A stretch of 64,000 nucleotides of DNA from Trichobilharzia regenti (GCA_944472135.2 OX235270.1:138461632-138525631), one strand, 5' to 3'. Positions 21,951-35,449 are shown, counted from the first letter of the stretch. Numbers and translations are program-made. The notes: generated by a model not told the origin, from the letters alone.

Positions 21951-22754
21951 CGTCGAAGCATCAACGTAAATCATCATGTATTGTACATATATTTGCATAT
22001 ATGTATATGGACCGAGGCCAGACACCTTCTGCATCTGTTAATCCAACCGCTACTGAAGGTATTAGTTACATAGGCGGTTCTTCTAGGAATTTGACTCTCT
22101 GTGCTAAGGAACACCTAACTGTGTTGCTAAGTAAAGGTCTGATGAAAACACTGACAGCTCCGTAAGAGCACACCTTGTGTAAACACACGATATGGCCAGA
22201 ACTGAGGATTAATTTTCTTCTATTCCTTATCGTGTAACCAGTAAATTATCATAGGCTACCAAATACTGGGTTTAGGACTTTGTATGCGAAGCAGTAAGTC
22301 CAGCTGCTATTTACAAGCACAGAATCATTTCAAACATTTCACGTATGACCTTTCATTCTCCATGCATACATTTCACCCCTACTTCTCTTATTTATCGTTT
22401 TTCCAGGAATATTTGCTCTGAATCATTCATTTATGTATCTCCACTCTTATATGAATAAACCTTTTATGTTCCTAATACAGCCTATTTTACTTACTTACTG
22501 ACACATTCATACGCACACAAACACACAACATTCCACCTCATCGCTTCTTCCTGTTTCATATAAATTTTATGATCAGATTGAATAAAAATCACTAAGAACA
22601 TTAATTATGAGCCTTAAGCAGAACACATTGATTACTATTCATCATCATTCATTTCAGAATCTGAAGTTCATTTTAGCTTTATATTCATGTATACTTTTGT
22701 AAACACATCTTCCACTTATCTGGTCAGGTAACATTTCAACTAAAATGGTGAAAC
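21951..22754. other. Intronic sequence, nothing recognised
   Basis: No coding or repeat family recognised. An open frame at 21887-22165 has no domain. Confidence 0.5.
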
Positions 22755-23300
22755 ATATAGTGATGTAAAAGGTGGGATCCGAAAAGCAAGCCAGACATTT
22801 ATTACTCTGCAATCACTGCGGAAATCTGCTACAACCAAACAAACAGGGTAAGATCTGAAATTCCGTCACTAATGTCATGCCAGTGATTCTGTAGGATTCA
22901 GCAACTTAGCATTGCACGAAAAGCAGTTCCAGCAGCTTGCAGATTATCATCAACAACTGTCTTCGCTGCTTTGATACTAAAGACCAGATTGCCAGCAACA
23001 AACCAACCAGTAAACTATTGCTTAGCAAATATGTTGAAGGGAATGGAGGTGGATAGGATACGAGCTGATGAGACCACTGAGTGAAGTTACTCGCCAGGCC
23101 ACCAATCTAATAAAACAGGGGCGGGGAACGACATTTTGGGTATGGGTCTGAGGGTGACATAGAGGAAATTGTATGTGGGGGAGGCGAGAGCTTATGGACA
23201 GTCATGGAGCAATCTGAAGAGGATCGAAGAAAACAAGACCAAATGGAGATGTTTTGTTGAAGTCTCATGCTCCACTTGGGAATTAAAGGAATACTAATAA
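22755..23300 (+). pseudogene. RTE-type LINE 3' end
   Basis: It begins at GGGATCCGAAAAGCAAGCC (the KAR-Q segment) and continues through TCATCAACAACTGTCTTCGC to a tail with TGAAGTCTCATGCTCCACTT. It is diverged, with many stops. Confidence 0.7.
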
Positions 23301-23779
23301 TCATATGGACATAGTTTGAAATGTAATCTGCTAACTACTTATTCTGATACACCTCTTGGAAGTTTTATCTGAATCATGCGATGCAGGTCTAGGAAATTAT
23401 CTTCAATAATTAATTATCCTGAAGAAATCGATGAAAAGGAAATTTTTCCTTTACTAATTGGTGTTTGAATGTAATTAACCTCAGAGAGACCGATGAAAAT
23501 AGTAAGATGGTAGGAGGAAGAAGACAGAGTGTATCGTTTAGGTATGCACGTTCAAAATATTTAGAAATTACAGTTCTTTTATTAGTTGTTATATAGACTG
23601 GAGATGTCGTTCGTGAATGAAACTAAATCTATTTTTGGATAGTACTTATCACCTGGCTAGAATTACTATTTAACACCGGTATATTACCTGTTAGCACTTA
23701 CTCATAACGTACAGTGATCATAAACAGTTTTCAGAAAGCTTGTTATTTACTCTAAGATTATGCTCTGCATCTCTAGGTC
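23301..23779. other. Intronic sequence, nothing recognised
   Basis: No feature seen. Confidence 0.5.
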
Positions 23780-23990
23780 CCAGTGTTTTCCTTTGTTTCT
23801 CTTACCTGCGCACTTAGGGGAACACAGATCTTTGAGCTTCAGGCTTGAGTCGTCTGTAGCAATGGTGCTGCTTTGTAATGCGGCAGGATTGATAGCTTCA
23901 CGTTCAGCTATCTAGCTTTTCGGACTTACCACCTGCCAGAGAACAAAGAGTGAGTGAGTCTAATCTAGACCTCTAGTGGGGTAATTAACC
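23780..23990 (-). repeat. Old SINE remnant
   Basis: Reversed SINE body: CACTTAGGGGAACACAGATC, CTGTAGCAATGGTGCTG, GGCAGGATTGATAGCTTCAC. The head is barely recognisable. Confidence 0.4.
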
Positions 23991-24439
23991 ATTCTAATAG
24001 TAAACTACTAGCTCATATACTGATTCAAATTTGTTTTGGTATTCACAATGACATTTCAGGTCAGATATGACTCCTGAACATTCACTTTGATTAGCAAATG
24101 GAAAGCAGTTAAACCTTTCAAGTTACTGTCTTAAACAGATCAAACCCTAACACTCTACATCGATTAAAACCAAACGAATCAATACTGCGAGAGAATCGAG
24201 ACCAATAATAATAATTTTTGATTTTTAAATTATTAACCTAATTGAAAATAAGGGAAAATTAAACATTCTGGTATGCCTAGTAAGTTGTATCACTCTTACC
24301 GATCTGAACTTAGTAAGATAATCGGTCACCTATCGGCAGATGTGTATGTTGGACAAACTCGTGCTGTCACACCATAATGGTGTCGAATCTATGCATTAAA
24401 AGCACAAGCTATGCTGTGGCTTTAATTATTTCACGCTCA
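23991..24439. other. Intronic sequence, nothing recognised
   Basis: No feature seen. Confidence 0.5.
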
Positions 24440-24840
24440 CTGCCTACATAGAATTATCCATCTCCAGTAATGCCATCACATTTGCCTTGACGACCTAAGC
24501 AACAGAGTCAAAACAGTCAAGAATGTTGTACAATATCACAGCCTGAAATAGCTGGAACATGTGACACCAGTTATTTAGGTCATTCAGAGTTTTTCTTTGG
24601 TGTTTAAAAGATTCAAGGTGGCTATTTGGGTACACATGACTGTGGACAAAGTTATGACACATAAGCCTATGAGTGTTACCTAAATGAGAATCGACCAGTC
24701 AGATGTGGGTTCTAAGGCGACCTTGAGGAGAACATGTGAAGAAGAGATGTAAACTCTAATGTACTTACACACCAGCCGGAAATGGTGACAAAGAACAAAG
24801 TGCTCTACTTGAAACCCCAGGAAAAAATAAAGGATAGTAA
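24440..24840 (+). pseudogene. Decayed LINE fragments
   Basis: Short matches to a LINE 3' region (TAGCTGGAACATGTGACAC) are followed by an RTE tail (CTTGAGGAGAACATGTGAAG, ACTTGAAACCCCAGG). No frame remains. Confidence 0.45.
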
Positions 24841-25430
24841 TCTTTCGCTATCGAAAATCAATAAGTGCATATTCAGGAGAAGTTAAATTAGCAAAGGCAA
24901 AGTCAAGGTTTACCAAAAATTGACTTTCAAGAACCAATCAGTTTTAGGGAACGCTCTTATGGATCTGGTAAGGGTAGGCACAGTATTCTACTTATTCTCT
25001 AGACAGATTTTTCTGTAAATTTATAACTGTTGTGTAGGGCTACGATTTGAGGTTAAGGTTAGGATTTGGGATTAATGTTAGGGTCTAGGGATAAGGTTGG
25101 AATTAGGGGTAGACTGCAGGATCCGGTTAGGAATACCAATGAATCGTAAAGTATTATAGTCTTCGGTTATCTAGATACACACGCCTGTGGCGCATTTTAT
25201 GATGTCTCTATTGATTATTCTTGTAGTTACTGGGATACATTCTTACAACAGACAAAAGACAATTATCTAGTGCAATATTATGTTTGTCGTGTTTTTAATA
25301 CATCATTTTAACGATTAAGAGGATTTTTTCGTCTGAATTCTGATTAGCTATTCAAGGTCACTGCGATTTTTGCTATGATATTTGAACTTTGCCGAATTCA
25401 GATTCACTACATCACTAAGCTAAATCAGTT
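24841..25430. repeat. Intronic sequence with a degenerate TTAGGG-like run
   Basis: 25045-25140 contains repeated GGTTAAGGTTAGG, GTTAGGGTCTAGGG and GATAAGGTTGG units, a decayed short-unit repeat resembling the telomere motif. The rest has no feature. Confidence 0.5.
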
Positions 25431-25580
25431 AAAGAATCACTGAAAAACAAGGGGCACTAGACAGTTGTTTTGTCATAGTTGGAGACTTTTCAGTGATGCA
25501 CGCCCACTAAGATGTTGGGGATTGAACCCCGACATTCGAGGTACCCACTTTGCTATCAAGTGCCCCCTTGGTTTTTAATC
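25430..25580 (-). repeat. Hammerhead repeat remnant
   Basis: On the minus strand at 25454-25499, CTGAAAAG and CAAAAC stand where CTGATGAG and CGAAAC are expected, followed by a GTC triplet. The tRNA-like part is truncated. Confidence 0.6.
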
Positions 25581-25649
25581 AGTGATTTCTAACTGATCTA
25601 GGTTCATACCAATATTTACACTGAAGTACTAATAAATGTTTTACCGGTC

Positions 25650-25985
25650 TTCTTTTCAAGTGTTCGTATGCAGAGACTTGATTGGTTACAGGTTTGACTA
25701 CTAGTTGACACCAGCTAGAAAGCTATTGGAAAACTTGGGAGCACTGGGCAGCCTTTCCGATCTGGTTCAGGACTCTTCAGAGGCACGCACCCACCACAGG
25801 GGTTCAAACCCAGGACTTTCCGGTCACAAGGTCAGTTTGTAGATCAATCAGCCGCCGACGGCTTCTCCAATGGCCCATGGACTTCAACTTCTGCCAGTTT
25901 GCAATATACATATCGCAGCTGTCAGCCAGTTTCACCAGCAAGTAACTGTTCTATTACCTGACTTTTTCGAACCCAATGAATACGA
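25650..25985 (-). repeat. Hammerhead repeat, minus-strand copy
   Basis: The tail (TCAAGTGTTCGTATGCAG on the plus strand), a hammerhead at 25741-25786 with core CTGAAGAG and a damaged CGGAAA, reversed B-box GGGGTTCAAACCC and a 5' region are all present. Stem I (GTGCCT with CAGTGC) is imperfect. Probably inactive. Confidence 0.75.
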
Positions 25986-26939
25986 CTTTTTACTTCTAAA
26001 GGTTCTCAAACTGATGTCATCTTACAATGTGGTTTTTTTTCGTTAATAAATTTCCATTTCTGACTACACAAAGTATTTGAGTTATCTGTGAAAAGGATTT
26101 AAATAACTTCATGTACTTTCCAGCTGCTAAACTTATCAATTTTTTTAAATTTAAGCATGATTCACATGTTTACAGGTGGAGACAGATCATGATAAAGATT
26201 TTTTAAAATCACTCACTTTAACTACATAATGAGAAGTTAAATAAAGTGAAATTGTATGCTTCGAGTGAAATAAATCACTGTGTATATTTGCACGTATGTA
26301 CATCTATCTGTATTTTTATGTATCCGCGATATTGATAAGAATAACTTATTTCTAACCTTTTTCTCAGATAATCGGTTCAACAAAAACCTAATTCTCTTGA
26401 AAAAAAGTAACCTGTATAATTTGAAAAATAAAACAGATGACAATGCAACAGAACGGAGAAAAAGTATCGATCTAGAACTATCTGAGTACTGCTTTCTACA
26501 TATTAGTCTACATTTTATCTGTAAGATTACTGCCTCATGTACTATTGACTAGAATTATGTAAGTAGTATACGGTGTTATGATTTGAACAAAAGTCATAAA
26601 TTGATTTTTGGTTACAGAAAGTAGAAAAAGGTTAAGGGACTAGCTGGAAAGTGGAACAAAAACAGCCAATGATTAAAGGTGTTTATTGTATCTACGGGAA
26701 GTAAGTCTCTTGCCACAGTTTTACACTTCCTCGACTTGATGTTAGTCGTCTTTCAGCTGGAAAATCACTTGACAGTTGTGAATAACGTGGTCACAACATG
26801 GAATAAAGAAAGACATTTAAGGATTCTTGTACAATAAGATAATAAGTTTTAAAAAGTATTGTTTGGTGTCCAGTTTGCGCAGAATATTTCTTTTCTTTGT
26901 TTTTATGTGTTAGGAACACAAGACTTTGGTCACATATCT
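25986..26939. other. Intronic AT-rich sequence, nothing recognised
   Basis: Overlapping opposite-strand open frames near 26.24-26.55 kb have no domain and reflect AT-rich composition. Confidence 0.5.
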
Positions 26940-27110
26940 CCTTATGTGCTCTGTTCTTAATTTTCACTTCTAGCTGCATCTGGAATTACCCACAAACTTT
27001 CATTCCATCTTCTTATGATCTCGTCCATGTTATCCTCAGATCCATACCTGATTCGTTGCTTCCTATTCGGTTTCTACTCAACAATGTGGTGTTTAATATC
27101 ACTTCAATGT
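26940..27110 (-). pseudogene. RTE-type LINE 3' fragment
   Basis: The plus strand shows CATCTTCTTATGATCTCGTC and CCTCAGATCCATACCTGA, the reverse of the LINE tail region. It is short and diverged. Confidence 0.5.
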
Positions 27111-27339
27111 CTCTATAACGGAGTAATTGTTTGGGAAACATCTCATGAACTATCTAATCACAATATTTGTACTCGCTGGGATGTTTCAACTAACTTTTTA
27201 ATTACTGTCCGTGTTTTCTCCACACTAGTGTAAATTACTGTTCCAGCGTTTGCATATCATTAGTTGACTTCTTCCTTGTTTATTTGTCTTTGTCCGTGTT
27301 TCATCGCTAATTTTAATGTTTCTCTCTGAGGTTGTGTTA

Positions 27340-28090
27340 TGTTGTCTTACAATGTGATTTTGTTTGAAAGAATCAAAGTGATTCTGACGTTTGACTGCCT
27401 GCTAGAAGCATTAGTATGTGATGCTTGTGGATAGAGTTTTGATCTCACCTTGTTGGGAATATTCTGCTTGATTCTAAGTACTAGGTTTGTACTTAGAATG
27501 GACTGTATAGCTGCCTGATGACACTGCTGAGGTAATTTTGAGTCTTTGGTGTTATCACTGTTTAGAACAACACATTTAAGCGAACAATATTGTGGTTTCA
27601 ATTAGATCTCATCAGGCTTAACTCTAATATATATAAGTTTACAAATAAAGTACAAATATAAACCAATCATGGTGTTTTGTCCATAGGATAGTACGATGGT
27701 GAATATAAATTGTGCAACTAGTCATATTAGTAGTAATCATAATATTAATAGTAGTAATAATAATAATAATAATGGTCTTATCAATAATAAGGATGAAAAA
27801 ATGAGGCAATCTGTGATAACACGAATAATGAAAAACAGTATGATTAAACAAACAGCTGTTCAGGTGGAAGTAGTCGATAAAGGCTAGTAAAAACAAATGA
27901 ACCGATTACGTAATGTTAGATTGTAAGGGAAAGAAATGAAAAGAAATGATTAATCGAAGAATCATCTTTTTTCATGTACTCAGAGCGTTTAGTGACTGCG
28001 CGTTTCTGGAGAAAGCTTTGGACAGTTATACAGTACGCAGCGAGATTGGTGTCCTTCACTCAGACCACAATGAGTCTAATCTACCTGCCT
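27340..28090 (+). repeat. Unidentified interspersed repeat, second copy
   Basis: It shares ordered blocks with 7.6-8.4 kb: CTTGTGGATAGAGTTTTGAT, GACTGTATAGCTGCCTGA, GAGTCTTTGGTGTTATCACT and ACAGTTATACAGTACG. A (TAA)n tract at about 27752-27772 interrupts it. No coding capacity is recognised. Confidence 0.5.
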
Positions 28091-30744
28091 TTCCTTCTGC
28101 GTTTGCTTCGTCAGTAGGTTCTTGGCACTTTCGACACCGAGTTTTCTTATTGCTTATGCCTTCTGGCTAGCCATCTGCTCGTCAGTATCGAACAAAGACA
28201 GTTGTTTGGCTCATGAAAGTCTACAGCTGGCTGCTAAAAATTTTTCTAATAACATCGTAAGTCTCTGGACCACCTTACCTAATAAAAACCAACCTCATCG
28301 CTCCTGTAACTTAAAAACACCGAAGAAATGTGTGCTTTCGGATACCGGTATTTTTAACATAAATTTAGATTATCAAAATGCCAAATACACAGGCCACTAT
28401 CAGTCAGTACCTCTAACTTCAAAGAGAAGTTAGATACTCTATCACTGAGTTGTTCAGGTGCAGGATTTCCCCTATACAGGACTCTAGATGATACAAGTTC
28501 ATGAATAGTGAGGAGGAAGGTGTACTGGTGGCCTTGGTAGATAATGAAATCATACAGTGAATGAAATGTGATCAGAATATGCTGAACAAATAAATTTATC
28601 TGCTTTGATTGAGTAGTAGTAGTAGTAGTATGCACAGGGCAAGATCTCAAAATATCAGAAATGATCCCCTAAAGATTTGTGAATAGAAAACTGTAAAAGT
28701 CGCATGGGTATTACACTACCTATCCTTTCACAAATTGCCATCACTTGAAGAAACACTGGAAACAAAGGAGCTTACTATTCAGTCATTCTGTATTTACTGA
28801 CCCATCAGTTCTATCTTCTGTCCAGTGATGTGCAGTGCTCCTTGGTTTTCAGTGTCATTTCATAATGAAATCTACAATAAAATTAATCGAAATCTCCAGA
28901 AAGTCCACGGAGTGAATTCTTCAACTAAAAGCAGTTCTAGGTAAAAATTACTTTCGAATTGAAGTACTATAATTCTTGTTAACTATACTTTGAAGAATGT
29001 TACCACACTGCTCCTGTACTCTATTAATCAATACTCTAAGCTTAAATTACCAAAATAATACAACTATATAAATAGCAGAATAATTTAATCTTATATAGCA
29101 TAAACAACAATTAATGTTTTATTGAACTTTCTTAAAAATGGCGCCAAACAATATTGAAGAGAAAATACATTATTTAAACAAATACGTGGAGTTGTGTTTA
29201 GGTAAGACGATAAAGATTGATTGGACACTAACTCCTGGGTGTTTCATATGAATATATGTAGCTATCTTAGACACTACTGTATGTCATGAGTTTATAAAAA
29301 AGGAAATAACATGTTATAAATAATATTGAAAATTGATTGGTTATGTAATGAGTAGATGGGAGAATATGGTTTTGTCTATATATGCTGGCTAACATCAACA
29401 CGGTATCTGATAATAGAGAGGAAGTCCAGTTGCTGGGATAGTTTTTTAACTCATGGCGATGCTATGCAAAGCTACGCATAGGATAAAAACAATGATAAGG
29501 CTACACGGTTCTGACCAACAGTCTAACCTAACAGACATTACCTGGTAAGCTGCTAATTTATTTAAGTCAATAAAATAATAAATGAACTACATTCCGGACA
29601 GAATTAGCCCAGTTTATTTTAACAGTCTGACAAATTATCGGGTGACAGGTAACAAAAAGATTTTTGGTCACAACAGTCTATTCGCAGACTAATTTTAAAA
29701 ACTCTTTGTCCTTGAAATAAACCACCATGGAAGGTAATACTTTTATCCACTTCAAGATATGGTAATTTTGCACAAGGAACTTATTTTAAAGGAGATGGCA
29801 TAAGGTGGCAGAAGTTGAATCCAACTCACAACTGAAATTATTTGATCACAAAACGTGATATGCTTAATAGCATAAATGGCAATAGCAAGAAACCAAACAA
29901 ATGCGTAAACGTAGACAGTACTGACTGACTTTAATGAGTGGTTGAATACTAGTAGCATCAGCCAAATCGACGTGGTGTAAACACCGGACGTCTATTTCAT
30001 TCGCCTGGGGCAGGGCGCATCGGCAGTGTATCAAGTCTGACTAAGATGGGAGAGTAGAATTACTTCAAACCACCTGACATTTCGATCTGGCTGTATACAT
30101 AGCTATCAGCCTCGAATTATGGTTGTATAAATAGAGAGGGTTCTTGTTGATAGGTACGGAAGAATTCTCCCCCAAATTCCTTAGCCAAATGTTTAGTGAT
30201 AGACTATTCAAGGTAGCTAGCTGTTGTATACAACCTTGAGTTTCTCTTCATTCGCCTCTTTTAAACAAGTAGCTTTGACCTTTTAGCCGAGGGCTTTTAC
30301 CAAATCCATTTTAGTGATTTTCGAATTCCTATTTACGCAATTAGAAAAAACAACAGACTGAGTGAAGAAACATATTAATTTCACTTCACATGTGAGGCCT
30401 ATCGCCACCCTCCCCACCTATCTACAGATTTCACTGTCAAATTAGAAAGTGACATTCATGGTACCACTTAGGTCAAATTCTAAATATTTTTACTGGGACC
30501 ACAACATTTATTGACTGTTTGGTCATTCGCTCACAGATGTAATTAACCGTTTTAATAAGACGTATATTTGTAGATAGAGGCGTTATTTTCAAAGATGCCA
30601 TAGCTTTTTCTTTGATGGTAATATCTTGAATTCTGTCCGTGAATTCAAATACATCTTCCACTTAGTATATTTCACTAGATTTTTACATAAAGGTTTAAAG
30701 ACAGTTAATGACGAATTAGCTTAGACATGGTAGGTTTTAGATAT
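28091..30744. other. Intronic sequence, nothing recognised
   Basis: No exon or known transposon recognised. A small (AGT)n tract lies at about 28612-28630. The 103-codon frame at 28122-28433 has no domain. Confidence 0.5.
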
Positions 30745-31640
30745 GATAGCGAAGATTTGTAGCTCAGGTGTATGATTTTGTTCTCTGAGCTGGATGGTTG
30801 ATTTGCGAAGCTTTCATCACCCTACTAGGTGACATCTTCAGCGCATACTTCAATTTGAAGTGAGCTTTTAGATTTCTCCACGAGCTTATTACTCATGTCT
30901 TGGTGACCTTGGACGTGAATGGCTGTTTTTGTGTGTTTCCACACCTTCTAGATTATTTGTATTGGAACTGATTGTTTCTTTGACTTGATCTTTAACCCTT
31001 TGTGTGTGAGGTTTCTTTCTTATCGGTTGATAAATTTTGTCTATTTCAATGTTTCTATTGTCTAATAATTCACTAGAATACCAGACAGGCTTCTAAAAAT
31101 TCTCTAGCATTCTTGGTGTTTCCTCTGTCTAATATTTGAATGCTGGTTGTCCCAGTCGAATTGATGTCCGTGGTTGTCTGTGTGTAGTGATATGAGGCAG
31201 TGGATGTCATGTCTTTTGACGGCTAGCTTATGTTCATGGATATGAAGACGAAGGGGACGTCCACTTTGGCCAATGTAGTGTTTTTCGTAGTTGTTACAAT
31301 TTATTTTGTAGATGATGTTGGTTTTGTCTTCTTTCGCTGTTGAGTCTTTTGGTTGACATAGGATTGAGTGAAGTGACTTTGTTGGTTTGTGTACGACATC
31401 AGTTCCTAATGGTTTGAAGAGTCATGTAGTGATTTCTGAGATATCCTTTATATATGGTAAGGCGATTTTCTTTGTTCTTTCCTTGGGAGGCCCATAGAAG
31501 GGTTATTTGTGCTTTTCTAGAATCAGTCTTGACGGCATTCTGTCTATACACTTTGGGTAAACCGCATAATCTTGGTGTGTATGTGCCTGTGGGTTTGGTT
31601 TCGTCAATACAAACTTTCAGGAAGTATGTGTTCCGCTTTC
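30745..31640 (-). pseudogene. Penelope-like element, GIY-YIG endonuclease remnant
   Basis: The minus-strand translation of about 31110-31440 reads LFKPLGTDVVHKPTKSLHS, then NIIYKINCNNYEKHYIGQSG and RPLRLHIHEHKLAVKRHD. The IIY and YIG elements, spaced about 10 residues apart, and the following Arg and His-containing helix are those of the GIY-YIG endonuclease at the C-terminus of Penelope-like retroelements. The preceding segment fits the end of their reverse transcriptase. A stop (TGA) just before LFKPLG and another after the domain show that it is dead. This copy is clearly different in sequence from those at 37.5 and 43 kb. Confidence 0.85.
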
Positions 31641-32446
31641 AGTTTCTTTAAACCTCTGATTATTTCGTTTTCTTCAGAAATCAACTATGTAGCTTAGAGA
31701 AGATAACAAAACTCAAACACCAGTAGGAACTCATGGTAAAGAAATAGTTTGTTCTAAGGGTCAGTTGAGCCTGATTTCAGTGCACAAATCTCTACACTGT
31801 AGAAAGGATTGAAATCTTTTGTTTTAATTATAACACATAAATTACGCTTACAGTGGCTGATATTTCTTACACATGAATAGATTCTGCTTGTTTCATTGTT
31901 ATATTACTGTTATTATGATTGAATTTTTCATAAGTAATATCAACAAAGGCATAAATAGTTGTAATAACTATAATTACTATCACAAAAATAAAAACTGTAG
32001 TTTTTGATTATTATTCAATAAAACTTTGTTTTTATCAGAGATGACAACCTGTTGTCATGGATGAACGATTTTCAACGGAAACCAATTTGACGACACTATC
32101 ATTTGAATGTTTGAAAACAGAAATGTACTCAACTGTAAACAGAGGTATTACCAAAGTCAATATAAATCTGTAAATAATGTCTATTTTTAGTGCTTATCAA
32201 GTTATCAGTTGAAACCCTCCCATCCCTTTCCCCCCAAAAAGGCTAGTTGAATACCACTCATACACATACAATATGGGGTATATATATTATTCAAATTACG
32301 TAAGTGTATCAACTCAGTGAGCAACAAATTCAAGGTGATTTAAATATGCTTACATAATTGTATTTTATAATTTTGAGTAAGGCTAGTTAGTGGTTCAGAT
32401 AAACTAAGGGTTGTATTTAGTTATTTTATTTTTTATTTTATTTTTG
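31641..32446. other. Intronic sequence, nothing recognised
   Basis: AT-rich DNA with no recognised feature. Confidence 0.5.
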
Positions 32447-32622
32447 ATTACAGGTTGATTCCACACTGTATTTTTGGTACAAGTACGGAATTTTCAGCAT
32501 GGACATCGGTAGCTCAAATTTTGCAGGCCGACCATAGATATCAGGTGTACGTCGGCAGGGGATCGAACCTCGGACTATGTGCGTGGTCGGCGAGAGTCCT
32601 AACCACTGTGCCACCGACGCAC
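32447..32622 (-). repeat. tRNA-headed SINE, family B (well preserved)
   Basis: On the minus strand the head is GGTGGCACAGTGGTTAGGAC..GTCCGAGGTTCGATCCCC. The tail has GCCTGCAAAATTTGAGCTAC and AAATACAGTGTGGAATCAAC, ending in an A-rich run. Head spacing matches family A, but the tail is unrelated to it. Confidence 0.85.
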
Positions 32623-32764
32623 TCTACTGAAAAGTATTGCAAGGTTGATTATTATTCCACGTTTTATTTATTATATGATTTATTTATTACTCACTGCATT
32701 CCACCAACTTTCAGTCTCTGAGGTCTCATTATTTTTACTATTTTAAATAATCATTTATTTCCAA

Positions 32765-33095
32765 TTAATGGTTTTGTAGGGATTTGTGTTTAATTGGTCA
32801 GAGAATTTTATCATGAGCTGAAATCAGTTAGTGAGTCATTGGAAAACCAGCTGAGAGTAATGAACAGCTGATTCGTCTTAGTTTGGGGCTCTTCATCAGT
32901 ACGCACAAACTGGGATTCGAACACAGGACCTTCTGGTTGCATAGCTAGCAAATCGTATACCACTAAGCCACTGGGATCTGTTCCAATGGCCCATGACTGA
33001 AGGGTCCCAAACTAGGGCGAAACAGTTGTCCATTACTCCCATCTGGTTTTCGAGTTGTTCTTCAACTGATGTCAGCTCATGATGGAATGTTTGAG
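32765..33095. repeat. Head-to-head pair of hammerhead repeats
   Basis: The left copy (minus) has tail, hammerhead 32857-32902 with an altered core, reversed B-box and A-box regions. It meets, at GGCCCATGA (about 32989-32997), a plus-strand copy that starts directly at the ribozyme (CTGAAGGG..GGGCGAAACAGTTGTC, about 32996-33031) and continues into the tail. The right half therefore lacks the tRNA-like part. Confidence 0.75.
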
Positions 33096-34429
33096 ATACA
33101 AGTCACGCTTTGCTTAATTTGTAAATTACGGTTATGATTCCTTGTATTATCAGTCCACCTAATTTACGTAGAACTCATGTTCTGTGAGTCAGACCATTCG
33201 GAATGCACCGACGATTGGTTTGGCTCAAAACGAACTAAAGTGAAGTCGGGTTCTAAATCCTTTCGATCTGTCTAACAATCACTGTTGCTCCATATGAGCG
33301 GTATCCAACTACTTTTATCTGTCAGATACTAATGTATACTATCAAACCATTTCATTTGCTTTATTGACTGTCATCTATACCCTCAAACACATAACACATT
33401 TCGAAAACATAGATAACTGTTTACATTTTTTGCCAAAATTTTACTCAAATAATGAGATGAATGTCGTTGTATATCGAAGTCATTTTCTAAGAAAAAACGT
33501 TTGGAAACCAGAATCCTCCTCCTATTTCAAGACACATCAGTATAGTGAACTCCTTACCCACATCGAGGAGTGAATCAAGGCACATCAAAACTAGGGTGGG
33601 GAGCGTTTATAATCTCTAAGGGATAACTGCTTCACTCGTTTTGTCAGAAATAAGTATTTCCCCTCATATATTTTCACTACGGAGTACCTGCAAACTCTAC
33701 AGAATTGAAATCCTCCCCAGACTGAGCATTTTTTATGATTTCCCTAATCTGCTGTGATAATGCTAAACTATTTTCAACAGATAATAGTGTCTCTTGAAGT
33801 CGATTACAGTTGGCTGAATTCAAATGCATTTTAGTCTGATATACTGCCAACTTCATGCAGTGTTTAGTGGAGGCACAATGAAACTAGTGTGTATGTATGA
33901 CTCATTTTATATTTCCTTTACTTCACAAGTGTTGTGTTAAATGTAAAGTCCTTACATGAATACATGAGTGATTCTTAACTAGTCCAGTGACCAGTCAGCT
34001 GAGTTACAGGCGCAGCTACTACGAATAGTGATCATGCGAATGAGTGACACGTATCTGTGTCATCTCCACACTATTTGTTCAGCTAGGCATTCTCCTGTTT
34101 TCCTAAAAGTACCGAGAGGATTAGGTAGTTCACTGATAGATAGTGAGACCGGGATTTTCATTTCATCATTAATAGTTATCGATTGGCTGACTGACTTGCT
34201 GGTTGGTCGAGTTTCAACATAGAACACTACACAAAAAAGCAGCTGTTAGGTTCCCATACTCCATGTAGCACACAAAAGAGGATAAAAGACAGAAAAAAAT
34301 GGTTCTGCAGTACTGTACTAAGCAGGAAAGTGAGTTAGGACGAAAAGTGACATGACAAAAAGGCAATTTAGTAGGTGTAGGGCAACACATAGAGTAAAAT
34401 CATCTGAGCCGTTGAAAAAGATTTTGAGC
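33096..34429. other. Intronic sequence, nothing recognised
   Basis: No exon or repeat family recognised. Confidence 0.5.
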
Positions 34430-34700
34430 CGTACTACCAATAAGCTCCGGCCATCGGTACTTAGAATCCGCTAGGACGTTAAGCAGGCAACCCCTACCTT
34501 CCTATGTTGCACAAGCTAACTGTCATGAATTGATTCCAAGCATTGGTAGGACTTTTTCCCAACCTAATACCATATAGGATAAGATTCCCCATTTAGGAAG
34601 CCAATGGCTCAGCATGCGCGACACATGTCCTAGGCATCTCAATGGATTCACCTTTACAACCTCATCATCATCTATCTATCCATTATGGTCTGCTTACGCA
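34430..34700 (-). pseudogene. LINE 3' end of the second type
   Basis: The minus strand shows CATTGAGATGCCTAGGACAT and GTTGGGAAAAAGTCCTACCA, matching the order of blocks (RWLGHVLRMP, then VGWKKA) in the copy at 40.3-41.1 kb. Decayed. Confidence 0.55.
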
Positions 34701-35449
34701 AGGCAAGTAGTCTCATCAGTGATCTTATTTACTCAGTAGTAGTATTTTAACTAATTAACTCAATCTATCGATTACTTTTTTGCAATCCAGGAGACAGATA
34801 TTGAGCATTGTTATTCACAAACTATTGACTTAATATGATTAACATTGTGTATATGCGTATGTGCAGCGTTAAAGGAATCTGCGTTTATTTGTGTATCCTA
34901 ACAGTAATGATGATAATGTTTGTCTAGGTATGCATAAACACAGTGCAATTGTGCTATTGTTCAATTCATATTACTTCTCTCATTCCAAATAGTAATATTA
35001 TTATTTGAAACTCTCTAGTTTTAAAAATAATTTATCCGTCAACAAGCATAAGGAATGAAGATGAGATACAAGTATTCGACAGTGTAAACAGACACAAGTA
35101 CACACTCACTGTGAGTGTGTGCGTCTGTGTTTGTGTGTGTGTGTGTCTGTAACTGAAAAATCATTAGAGCACCTACAGTTAGTTGTCTACCGCATATTCT
35201 AGGTGGGCGTATGAGTAATAAGAAAAGCAAATCAGGTTGTGTGAGAATTTTTCACATTTTTAGTACTCTTTAAGGTCACTATTTTACTTCAGTGAACAAT
35301 GATCAATCTCAATTGAGGTGGTTTTTAAAACTTCAAATAGAAATAAGAAGTAGAATTACACAAAATCAGCTTGATAAATATTGTTTGAGTTTTGTTTGTG
35401 ATTGATTGGTTTGGTTTAATTAAGATAGTGTTATTCGTTTCAAGCTTGA
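34701..35449. other. Intronic sequence with a (TG)n tract
   Basis: A TG-rich microsatellite lies at about 35108-35148. Nothing else is recognised. Confidence 0.5.

Noticed and set aside
28122..28433. 103-codon open frame as a gene
   Set aside because: No domain, no splice context and partial overlap with an unassigned repeat.
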